From Candidatus Omnitrophota bacterium (lineage in GTDB: Bacteria; Omnitrophota; Gorgyraeia; Gygaellales; Profunditerraquicolaceae), in contig JAHISH010000260.1 of the NCBI GenBank assembly GCA_018818365.1, forward strand, positions 1 to 10,729: a DNA stretch of 10,729 nucleotides, read 5' to 3'. The notes under the pieces were generated by a model. That model saw only the letters and a list, made by a program, of their open reading frames with translations. It did not search any database and had not been told where the DNA came from. Numbering within the stretch: the first letter of the stretch is position 1; every line of letters starts with the position of its first letter. The translations under genes were made by a program, and so were the position numbers. Shown here one piece after another: positions 1 to 6,505 of the stretch.

Positions 1-342
1 AAAGAAGCGGTCGCAAAACACGTTTCCGCCTATACCGTACGCAGTTTCTTTGTGGTAGGAAGGACCGCGTTGTTGGAAGGTTTTATTGAGACCCTCGAGA
101 GTGCCGTGGGGATTCCTGTGAAAATGGGGCGTATTACCCATCCTGAAATACTCTCGGCCTGCAAAGATGAACATGCTCTCGCAGGGCATAAACATTTGAC
201 CTATTTGATTTCGTTAGGTATAATCTGTTCTTTCTTGCATAATGAGGAGAACGCAGGTCTTTCTTCATTAGTTTCGCATTCCGCAAACCCGTTCCTGAAG
301 ATGGTGGATAAGATCAAAGAGGTATATCAGGAATACTTCTAA
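1..342 (+). CDS. ftsA: FtsA-like actin-fold cell division protein, C-terminal fragment
   Basis: The reading frame is open from base 1, so the N-terminus lies upstream; 113 residues are visible. The segment VVGRTALLEGFIETLESAVG followed by IPVKMGRI matches the last nucleotide-fold strand and helix of FtsA/ASKHA ATPases (usual form: GG-x-ALLPG, then P-V-x-x-G). LTYLISLGII fits the 'YATAVGLA' helix that follows in FtsA. The last ~18 residues (NPFLKMVDKIKEVYQEYF) form a likely amphipathic helix separated by a polar linker, like the membrane-targeting tail with which FtsA tethers FtsZ filaments to the inner membrane. The GG of the usual motif is GR here. PilM, a related fold, is the main alternative, but the tail and the V-K-M-G strand favour FtsA. 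The next gene, yggS, starts about 30 bases downstream, so no ftsZ lies between them. Confidence 0.6.
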   Translation, partial: KEAVAKHVSAYTVRSFFVVGRTALLEGFIETLESAVGIPVKMGRITHPEILSACKDEHALAGHKHLTYLISLGIICSFLHNEENAGLSSLVSHSANPFLKMVDKIKEVYQEYF

Positions 343-373
343 TTGATACATTCGATTGGATGCCGGGATTGTC

Positions 374-1072
374 ATGATTACGTATTATGTCAAAGTGTTG
401 CGGCAACGCATAGAAAAGATCGCAAAGCGGATGAACCGTGCGCCTTCTGATGTGTGTATTGTCGCGGTGACCAAGACCAGGTCCGCACAGGAAATCCGTG
501 AGGTGCTGCGTGCCGGTATTCTCGATATCGGTGAGAGCAGGGTCCAGGAGGCTTCCAGGAAAATAGAGGAACTCAAAGCGGCGGGAGAAATTCCTGCGCA
601 GACACGGTTCCATATGATCGGACATTTGCAGACCAATAAGGTCAAGGAAGCCGTGCGATTATTCGATCTTATTCAGTCAGTTGACAGTATTCGCCTTGCC
701 AAGGCGATAGACAAAGAGGCCGCAAATATTGGGAAGGTTCAGGATGTCCTTATTGAAGTGAAGACTTCTGCGGAGGCGACAAAGTACGGAGTCCTGCCTG
801 AAGATATGCCGCGAGTTATCACGGAGATTGTCTCTTTGAAGAATGTATCTATTAAGGGGTTGATGACGATCGCTCCTTTAGTAGATGACCCGCAAGAGGC
901 CAGGCCCTGTTTCCGAAAATTGAGAGAATTGCGCGAACATCTTCGGGATACGGGATACGGGATACCAGATACGTTATCCGTACTATCGATGGGAATGAGT
1001 GATGATTTTGAGGCGGCGATTGAAGAAGGTGCGACCATGGTACGGTTAGGCCGGGTGATCTTTCAGCATTAG
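374..1072 (+). CDS. yggS: YggS/PLPBP-family pyridoxal-phosphate homeostasis protein
   Basis: A 232-residue single-domain PLP-binding TIM-barrel protein that handles pyridoxal phosphate supply in the cytoplasm and has no known catalytic activity. Family motifs appear in order: AVTKTR with the presumed PLP lysine at K34, IGESRVQEA near residue 53, FHMIGHLQTNK near 80, an E-V-K-x-S strand with KYG, IKGLMTIAP, LSMGMSDDFEAAIEEGAT, and a final VRLGRVIF. Length and the ~30 residues before AVTK agree with the family if ATG 374 is used. An in-frame TTG at 356 would add six residues, and neither start has a Shine-Dalgarno sequence. A stretch just before LSMGMS is lengthened by a 7-bp tandem DNA repeat (944-971). 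It is followed at 7 bases by proC, and a yggS-proC pairing is common in bacteria. Confidence 0.93.
   Translation: MITYYVKVLRQRIEKIAKRMNRAPSDVCIVAVTKTRSAQEIREVLRAGILDIGESRVQEASRKIEELKAAGEIPAQTRFHMIGHLQTNKVKEAVRLFDLIQSVDSIRLAKAIDKEAANIGKVQDVLIEVKTSAEATKYGVLPEDMPRVITEIVSLKNVSIKGLMTIAPLVDDPQEARPCFRKLRELREHLRDTGYGIPDTLSVLSMGMSDDFEAAIEEGATMVRLGRVIFQH
944..971 (+). repeat. Tandem heptamer repeat (CGGGATA) inside yggS
   Basis: Three perfect copies of CGGGATA (944-950, 951-957, 958-964) are followed by one imperfect copy, CCAGATA (965-971). Because 7 is not a multiple of 3, each copy is read in a different frame, giving residues around RDTGYGIPDT just before the conserved LSMGMS strand of YggS. Three units add 21 bases and keep the frame; gain or loss of a single unit would shift it. 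Confidence 0.85.
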
Positions 1073-1079
1073 TAAACCG

Positions 1080-1913
1080 ATGGATAATGTGATTGGTATA
1101 CTTGGGTTTGGCAATATGGGGTCGGCGATTGCCGAATGTTTGAAGTCAGAGCATGAGGTATTTGTCTTTGATAAGGAAAAGTCGCGTATAAGCAATACGC
1201 AAGGTTTGGGAGTCGCCAATAGCGTGGAAGATCTCCTTAATACCGCCGATATCTTTATACTGGCGGTCAAACCCCAGGATTTCAGCACCGTCCTTAAATC
1301 AATAAAGGCAGGTATCGGCGATAAGCTTCTCATCTCTATCGCTGCGGGGGTGACTACTTCGGCAATAGAAACAAGTTTAGGCAAAGTACGGTTGATTAGG
1401 GTAATGCCAAACTTGCCCGCACGTATCGGCAAAGGGATTACCTGTCTGACGAAGGGCAAGTATGCGCAGGATGATGACCTGCGTTTTGCGCAAAGTTTAT
1501 TCGGCGCGTTGGGGAAGACCTGTATCTTACAGGAAGACTTGATGAATGCCGCGACTTCCATCTCAGGAAGCGGGCCGGGGTATTTGTATGATATATGCCA
1601 GGCAAGATCACTCCAAGAAATAGAGGCCTACGCCTCCCAGGAGTTTATTCTTTTACTTGAGGATGCGGCGCATGCGCTAGGTTTTAGCGCCCATGAAGCG
1701 CATGAGTTAGCGACGGCAACTACCGAGGGCAGTATTGCGTTTCTTAAAGCCAGCGGCCTTTCGCCTGCTGAATTAGTCAAACAAATTTGTTCTAAAGGAG
1801 GCACGACGGAAGCGGGTATTGCGGTATTGCGTAAGGGGGGGGCGCTTAAAGAGGCAGTTTACGCGGCGCGTGCGCGTGCCCAAGAATTGTCTGAAAAGCT
1901 ACAGTTCTCGTAG
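1080..1913 (+). CDS. proC: Pyrroline-5-carboxylate reductase (ProC)
   Basis: This 277-residue enzyme performs the last step of proline synthesis, NAD(P)H-dependent reduction of 1-pyrroline-5-carboxylate. An N-terminal Rossmann fold shows GILGFGNMGSAI (residues 6-17), then LAVKPQ (61-66), SIAAGV and RVMPNLPA (108-114; the family usually has MPNTPA). The C-terminal all-helical dimerisation domain carries ISGSGPGYLY (161-170) and SKGGTTEAGI (238-247), the ProC signature region. Between SGSGPG and the following helix there are about 16 extra residues (about 171-186), absent from E. coli-type ProC as I recall it. The ATG is 7 bases after yggS with no Shine-Dalgarno sequence, suggesting translational coupling. 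The family call is firm; only the insertion is unusual. Confidence 0.95.
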   Translation: MDNVIGILGFGNMGSAIAECLKSEHEVFVFDKEKSRISNTQGLGVANSVEDLLNTADIFILAVKPQDFSTVLKSIKAGIGDKLLISIAAGVTTSAIETSLGKVRLIRVMPNLPARIGKGITCLTKGKYAQDDDLRFAQSLFGALGKTCILQEDLMNAATSISGSGPGYLYDICQARSLQEIEAYASQEFILLLEDAAHALGFSAHEAHELATATTEGSIAFLKASGLSPAELVKQICSKGGTTEAGIAVLRKGGALKEAVYAARARAQELSEKLQFS

Positions 1914-1934
1914 CATGGGGAGGAAACCAAGAAA

Positions 1935-2795
1935 ATGGGTAAAATAGGGATTATCGGCGGCAGCGGTTTATATGCGATTGAAGGGATTAAAGAGTGCAAA
2001 CAGGTGCGTTTAGAAACTCCGTTTGGAGATCCTTCCGACGCATTTGTGACCGGGATTTTAGAAGGCAAGGAGGTGGTATTCCTTCCCCGTCATGGGGTCG
2101 GGCATCGTATCGCGCCTAGCGATATTAACTACCGCGCGAATATTTACGGGATGAAGGAATTGGGGGTTGCGCGTATTATTTCGGTGACCGCATGTGGAAG
2201 CTTGAAAGAGGAGATTAAACCACTTGATTTTGTGGTCGTAGACCAGTTTGTCGACCGCACCAACCACGCCCGCGATATGACTTTTTTTGATCAGGGAATA
2301 GTCGCGCATCTTGTCTTTGCCCATCCGGTCTGCCAAGATATGGGGAAGATACTCTTCGAGACGGGCACGTCCCTGGGGCTGTCGATGCATTCTTGCGGCA
2401 CCTATATTAATATGGAGGGACCCGCATTCTCTACGTTGGCAGAGTCAAAGCTTTACCGCAGCTGGGGCATGGATGTTATCGGGATGACCAATATGTCTGA
2501 GGCAAAACTTGCCCGCGAGGCAGAGATTTGTTATGCGACAGTCGCGTGCGTGACCGATTATGATTGCTGGCATCCTTCTCATACCAGCGTTACCGTCGAT
2601 ATGGTGATCCAGAACTTGGGACGTAATATCGAAAATGCCAAGAAGCTGCTTGTGCAGGTGATCAAGGCGATTCCTTCGGAGAGGGATTGTGCGTGTAAGA
2701 ATGCGCTCCAGCATGCGATTATCACCGATAAGAATCTTATCCCGACGGAGATAAAGAAAGATCTGGAGATCATTATCGGCAAATATATCCGCTAA
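1935..2795 (+). CDS. mtnP: S-methyl-5'-thioadenosine phosphorylase (MtnP/MTAP)
   Basis: This 286-residue purine nucleoside phosphorylase of the MTAP group splits methylthioadenosine, a by-product of polyamine synthesis and other SAM-dependent reactions, into adenine and methylthioribose-1-phosphate. Visible motifs are IGGSGLY (7-13, phosphate site), PRHG (51-54), TACGSLKEEI (85-94), the strand VVVDQFVDRT, EGPAFST (161-167) and GMTNMSEAKLAREAEICYA (183-201). D208 and D210 in TDYDCW match the aspartates that select 6-aminopurines in MTAP, arguing against guanosine/inosine phosphorylase. A GGGGAGGA Shine-Dalgarno sequence at 1917-1924, 10 bases before ATG 1935, fixes the start. Its TAA touches the ileS ATG. 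mtnP is not a usual member of this neighbourhood. No other methionine-salvage gene is visible in the window. Confidence 0.92.
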   Translation: MGKIGIIGGSGLYAIEGIKECKQVRLETPFGDPSDAFVTGILEGKEVVFLPRHGVGHRIAPSDINYRANIYGMKELGVARIISVTACGSLKEEIKPLDFVVVDQFVDRTNHARDMTFFDQGIVAHLVFAHPVCQDMGKILFETGTSLGLSMHSCGTYINMEGPAFSTLAESKLYRSWGMDVIGMTNMSEAKLAREAEICYATVACVTDYDCWHPSHTSVTVDMVIQNLGRNIENAKKLLVQVIKAIPSERDCACKNALQHAIITDKNLIPTEIKKDLEIIIGKYIR

Positions 2796-5594
2796 ATGGA
2801 TTATAAAAAAACCCTCAATCTTCCTAAGACCGCGTTTCCTATGAAGGCAGATTTGCCTAAGAAGGAGCTTCTGTTTCTACAGGGGTGGGCAGCGCAGGAT
2901 ATGTATGCGCTTCGTGGAAAACAATCGGCAGGAAGAGAAAAATATATTCTGCATGACGGACCTCCGTATGCCAACGGCCATATACACATCGGCCATGCCC
3001 TTAATAAGACGCTGAAAGATATTGTGGTTAAATTTAAGTCTATGCAGGGGTTTGATGCTGCGTACGTCCCGGGATGGGATTGTCACGGCCTGCCTATCGA
3101 ACACCAGCTGTTTAAGGAACTGAAAATCTCTAAATATCAGGTCTCGCAGCAAGAATTCCGCAGGAAGGCCTCTGAGTATGCAGCGGGGTTTGTCGCTTTG
3201 CAGAAGGAAGAATTCAAACGCTTAGGGATATTCGGAGATTGGGACAATCCGTATTTGACCTTTCACCCTGAATACGAAGCGCATATCCTTTATTCGTTGA
3301 GTTCTTTAGTAAAAGGCGGATATATCTACCGTGGGTTGAAACCGGTAAACTGGTGTTTTAAATGTGAAACAGCCTTAGCTGAGGCTGAAGTCGAATACGA
3401 GGATCATACCTCTCCTTCTATCTTTGTACTCTTTCCTCTCTTAGAGAACGAAGATTTCCCTAAAGGAGCAGGGTTGCTTATTTGGACGACTACTCCCTGG
3501 ACACTCCTGGCAAATGTTGCCGTAGCCGTCCATCCTGATTTCATCTATTGTGTGGTGAAGGCCGATAAAGCGGTATTGGTCATTGCCCGCGTATTAGTCC
3601 CGAAGGTTATGGAAGCCGCAGGGATACGTGACTACGAAATCATCCGTGAAATAAAAGGGAGCACTCTGGAGGGTGCTTCATACACCCATCCCCTGGGCCT
3701 TCGCAAAGGGAGAGTGGTTCTGGCGGAGTATGTTTCTGCAGATGAAGGAACGGGACTAGTGCATACCGCGCCGGGCCACGGAAATGACGATTATCTTACG
3801 GGAACAAAATATAAATTAAATATTATCATGCCGGTTGACGCGAAGGGGAATTTCGATGAGAGTACCCAGGAATTCAAAGGGATGAATGTCTACGATGCCA
3901 ACAAAGTCATTATTGAGAAACTTGGTTCCAGAGGAGTACTCCTTTTTGCGTCATGCCTGCAGCATTCTTATCCCCATTGCTGGCGCTGCAAGAATCCGGT
4001 GATCTTTCGCGCTACGAGCCAGTGGTTTCTCAACCTTGCGCATAATGATTTGCGCGCGCGAACCATGAAGTCGATCATGACTGAAGTGCAATGGATCCCG
4101 GAGGCAGGCAGAGAGAGGATTAAGGCAATGGTGGAACTGCGTCCTGACTGGTGTCTGTCGCGACAAAGATATTGGGGGGTGCCCATTCCTGCATTGATTT
4201 GTACGCACTGTAAAGAGGAATTTCTGAACCCGGAGGTTATTGACGCGTTTGCGCATATTGCTGCGCGGGAAGGTACGGATGCCTGGTTTATCAGGAAGAT
4301 CGAGGACTTCACGCGTGGGAATATCCGTTGTCCTTCGTGCCAGGGCACTTTATTTTCTAGGGGAGCGGACATTTTGGATGTATGGTTTGATTCAGGGGTT
4401 AGTCATCAAGCGGTATTAAAGGATAGGAAAGAGTTGGATTTTCCGTGTGCGCTGTATCTGGAAGGTTCGGATCAACACCGGGGTTGGTTTCAGTCTTCGC
4501 TTATTACGTCTATCGGGATTGAGAAGATCGCTCCTTTTAAGCGTGTCCTCACGCATGGGTTTGTGGTTGATGGGGAAGGGCGGAAGATGTCCAAATCGCT
4601 GGGGAACGTAATTTCCCCTCAAGACATTATCAAGGATTACGGAGCGGATATTTTGCGTTTGTGGTGCGCATCAAGCGACTATAATGAAGATATTCGTATC
4701 TCGGGTCATATTATCGCGCGCCTGGTAGAGGCGTATCGTAAGATACGTAATACCGCGCGTTTCATCTTAAGCAACCTTTATGACTTTGATCCCGTAGATA
4801 CCACGGAGGCACGCGTGGGGCTAAAGAAGATTGATCAGTGGGTTTTGTCAGAGTTGAACGGCCTTATTCAAGACGTCACGCGTGCCTATGAGGGGTTTAG
4901 TTTCTATAAGGCCTATAAGGCGATCTATGATTTTTGCAACGAAGAGCTCTCGATGTATTATTTGGATATGGTCAAAGGGAGGCTCTATACATATGCGGCG
5001 TCTTCTCCTGAAAGGCGTGCAGTCCAGGCTGTCCTCTATGAAGTGCTGCACGTCTTGGTTAGGCTCATCGCGCCGGTTTTGGTATTTACGTCTGAAGAGA
5101 TATGGCAGCATATGCCAAAGACAGCTTCTGAGAAAGAAACGCCGAGCGTGCATCTTTTGGATTGGCCGGTGGAGCAAGAGAAGGCTTCTTTTCAGTCTAT
5201 GGCGCAATCACTTGAAGTGATTTTTGGGTTAATCCCTGAAGTGGCGAAAGTTTTAGAAGAGAAGAGATCGGGAGGGCTCATCGGCAGTTCCTTTGAGGCA
5301 CAATTAATTATATTGACAAATGACCAGAATCGGTATAATTACTTAGAACGCTTACAGGGTGATCTTGAAGAGATCTTTAAGGTTTCTCAGGTGGTGCGGA
5401 AGAAGGAGGATTCATTTGGAACCGCAGTACCTTCATTGAAGTATCCAGATATTGCTCTGCGCGTGCAGAGCGCAGAAGGCCAGAAGTGCGCGCGTTGTTG
5501 GAATTATAGCGTGGTACTCGGAAAGGAAGCGCAGTACCCGGATCTTTGTCCGCGATGTGTAGACGCAATCAATAAGGAGATGGAAACGTGTTGA
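2796..5594 (+). CDS. ileS: Isoleucyl-tRNA synthetase (IleS), bacterial zinc-binding type
   Basis: A 932-residue class I aminoacyl-tRNA synthetase that charges tRNA-Ile; its length is close to the E. coli enzyme (938). The N-terminus MDYKKTLNLPKTAFPMK is typical. The HIGH signature is at residues 64-67 (in GPPYANGHIHIGHALNK). The CP1 editing domain has LIWTTTPWTL and GLVHTAPGHGNDDY (about 320-333). The insert holds C469-x2-C472 and C512-x2-C515, probable zinc knuckles, just before DVWFDSGVSHQ. LEGSDQHRGWFQSS and the KMSKS loop (597-601) complete the catalytic site. The anticodon-binding helical domain follows, and a C-terminal zinc finger uses C898, C901, C918 and C921. The start codon directly abuts the mtnP stop with no Shine-Dalgarno sequence, so translation is likely coupled. 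The 3' end overlaps the next gene by 7 bases. Confidence 0.98.
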   Translation: MDYKKTLNLPKTAFPMKADLPKKELLFLQGWAAQDMYALRGKQSAGREKYILHDGPPYANGHIHIGHALNKTLKDIVVKFKSMQGFDAAYVPGWDCHGLPIEHQLFKELKISKYQVSQQEFRRKASEYAAGFVALQKEEFKRLGIFGDWDNPYLTFHPEYEAHILYSLSSLVKGGYIYRGLKPVNWCFKCETALAEAEVEYEDHTSPSIFVLFPLLENEDFPKGAGLLIWTTTPWTLLANVAVAVHPDFIYCVVKADKAVLVIARVLVPKVMEAAGIRDYEIIREIKGSTLEGASYTHPLGLRKGRVVLAEYVSADEGTGLVHTAPGHGNDDYLTGTKYKLNIIMPVDAKGNFDESTQEFKGMNVYDANKVIIEKLGSRGVLLFASCLQHSYPHCWRCKNPVIFRATSQWFLNLAHNDLRARTMKSIMTEVQWIPEAGRERIKAMVELRPDWCLSRQRYWGVPIPALICTHCKEEFLNPEVIDAFAHIAAREGTDAWFIRKIEDFTRGNIRCPSCQGTLFSRGADILDVWFDSGVSHQAVLKDRKELDFPCALYLEGSDQHRGWFQSSLITSIGIEKIAPFKRVLTHGFVVDGEGRKMSKSLGNVISPQDIIKDYGADILRLWCASSDYNEDIRISGHIIARLVEAYRKIRNTARFILSNLYDFDPVDTTEARVGLKKIDQWVLSELNGLIQDVTRAYEGFSFYKAYKAIYDFCNEELSMYYLDMVKGRLYTYAASSPERRAVQAVLYEVLHVLVRLIAPVLVFTSEEIWQHMPKTASEKETPSVHLLDWPVEQEKASFQSMAQSLEVIFGLIPEVAKVLEEKRSGGLIGSSFEAQLIILTNDQNRYNYLERLQGDLEEIFKVSQVVRKKEDSFGTAVPSLKYPDIALRVQSAEGQKCARCWNYSVVLGKEAQYPDLCPRCVDAINKEMETC
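5575..5579 (+). promoter_or_regulatory. Shine-Dalgarno site of the DksA/TraR gene
   Basis: AGGAG lies inside the 3' end of ileS, 8 bases before GTG 5588. It supports the GTG start that overlaps the ileS stop, in preference to the TTG three bases later. Confidence 0.7.
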
Positions 5595-5974
5595 AAAAAC
5601 GATATACGAAGAAAGAGCTGAAAGAATTCAAGAAGCTTGTCTTGAAACAGCAGGAATCGATCGTCGATGATATTAAGCATATTTCCGAGGATACCCTTAA
5701 GAAATCCCAGAAGGATGCATCGGGAGATATCTCCGGGTACACGTATCATATGGCGGATGTAGCCACCGATAATTACGACCGTGAATTTTCTTTGGGGTTG
5801 GCTTCGCATGACCGTAAGATGCTCTATGATTTTGATGATGCCCTCAAGAAGATTGAAGAAGGCACGTTCGGCATTTGCGAGGACTGTAAGATCCTCATCT
5901 CCAAGACCAGGCTTAAGGCATTACCGCAGGCGCGCCTATGCGTGAAGTGTAAAGAAAAACGGGAGAAGCGTTAA
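5588..5974 (+). CDS. DksA/TraR-family C4 zinc-finger protein
   Basis: A 128-residue protein with an N-terminal charged helical half (residues ~6-95, coiled-coil-like) and a C-terminal C4 zinc finger with C97, C100, C118 and C121, in the TraR/DksA pattern GICEDC...RLKALPQARLCVKC. DksA-type proteins bind in the RNA polymerase secondary channel and modulate initiation with ppGpp. The central stretch MADVATDNYDREFSL corresponds to the conserved region near the coiled-coil tip, but I do not see a strict D-x-x-D-x-A tip as in E. coli DksA, so equivalent function is inferred only. It starts with GTG inside the end of ileS and is followed 22 bases later by lspA. The ileS-dksA-lspA order recurs in many bacteria, which supports the call. 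Confidence 0.85.
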   Translation: MLKKRYTKKELKEFKKLVLKQQESIVDDIKHISEDTLKKSQKDASGDISGYTYHMADVATDNYDREFSLGLASHDRKMLYDFDDALKKIEEGTFGICEDCKILISKTRLKALPQARLCVKCKEKREKR

Positions 5975-5996
5975 GTATTCTTCGTGCCGATGAGCT

Positions 5997-6431
5997 ATGT
6001 TGAATGTCATCTCAATCTTTTTTTTAGATCAGCTGACCAAGTATCTGGCCACGCATTTTCTCTCGCGGGGTGAATCGTTTCCCGTCATTCCTAAGGTATT
6101 CCATCTGACGTTGGTCTATAACCGGGGGGCCGCGTTCGGCCTGCTTAAAGATCAACTCCCCATATTTATCGTTACTTCTCTGGTGGCGATACTGATAGTA
6201 GGGATCAGCCTGAGGCGCTATTTTCATGAAAAACGGTACCGTTATCCTTTAAGCCTTATTTTGGCGGGTGCGCTGGGGAATCTGGTTGACCGTCTCTTGT
6301 GGGGTCATGTGATTGATTTTTTGGATTTTCGTATCTGGCCCGTCTTTAATATTGCGGATAGCGCGATAACCATCGGAGCGATCATACTCGGATGGACCCT
6401 GTTTTATCGGAAGAATACTCAATCTTGTTGA
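5997..6431 (+). CDS. lspA: Lipoprotein signal peptidase (LspA, signal peptidase II)
   Basis: A 144-residue inner-membrane aspartyl protease that removes the signal peptide from prolipoproteins after Lgt has modified the lipobox cysteine. The conserved boxes are present: LDQLTKYL (10-17), VYNRGAAFGL (40-49), GALGNLVDRLLWGHVIDF (91-108) and FNIADSAI (117-124). D107 and D121 correspond to the catalytic aspartate pair. Four hydrophobic segments can be drawn (~2-18, 53-72, 84-101, 119-137). ATG 5997 is the first start after an in-frame TGA and leaves a short first helix, since most LspA proteins have about ten more residues before DQLTK. Only a weak GATGAG precedes it. The other lipoprotein-maturation gene, lgt, lies 74 bases downstream. 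Confidence 0.95.
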   Translation: MLNVISIFFLDQLTKYLATHFLSRGESFPVIPKVFHLTLVYNRGAAFGLLKDQLPIFIVTSLVAILIVGISLRRYFHEKRYRYPLSLILAGALGNLVDRLLWGHVIDFLDFRIWPVFNIADSAITIGAIILGWTLFYRKNTQSC

Positions 6432-6454
6432 AAGTCTAATGTCGCAAGTTTAAT
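6428..6454 (+). promoter_or_regulatory. Weak candidate sigma70 promoter before lgt
   Basis: TTGAAA (6428-6433) and TTTAAT (6449-6454) are separated by 15 bases, shorter than the ideal 17. They overlap the lspA stop and lie in the widest gap of the first gene run (6432-6505). The downstream part of this gap holds a TTACACA tandem repeat and AT-rich sequence. I see no terminator. The site could give lgt extra transcription, but chance occurrence in AT-rich DNA is quite possible. Confidence 0.3.
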
Positions 6455-6462
6455 GTAATTCG

Positions 6463-6476
6463 TTACACATTACACA
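6463..6476 (+). repeat. Two-copy TTACACA tandem repeat between lspA and lgt
   Basis: Two perfect adjacent copies of TTACACA (6463-6469, 6470-6476). TAATGT at 6451-6456 is complementary to ACATTA at 6467-6472, so an imperfect dyad covers the first copy. No coding frame uses it. It could be an operator, a remnant of a longer repeat array, or chance. Confidence 0.6.
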
Positions 6477-6505
6477 TATAACCTATCGCTAGTTAATTTA
6501 ATACC

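Noticed and set aside
1046..1561. 171-residue minus-strand open frame opposite proC
   Set aside because: The + strand frame is a clear ProC with all motifs. The antisense frame has no recognisable domain or ribosome site and crosses the yggS-proC junction.
1935..2795. Calling this gene a purine nucleoside phosphorylase for inosine/guanosine
   Set aside because: The TDYD motif with two aspartates and the DQFVDRT strand are those of the methylthioadenosine group.
3951..4372. Two overlapping minus-strand frames opposite ileS
   Set aside because: They lie entirely opposite conserved IleS catalytic sequence and resemble no protein family.
4882..5220. 112-residue + strand frame inside ileS
   Set aside because: It is out of frame within the IleS anticodon-binding domain, has a basic, low-quality composition and no ribosome site; it is a shadow.
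5454..5471. GCTCTGC/GCAGAGC hairpin near the 3' end of ileS
   Set aside because: A 7-bp stem with no T tract, inside coding sequence for an ordinary linker; probably chance.
5723..5734. Perfect 12-base palindrome GGAGATATCTCC in the dksA-like gene
   Set aside because: Single copy within coding sequence and not near a promoter; one such palindrome in 10 kb is unremarkable.
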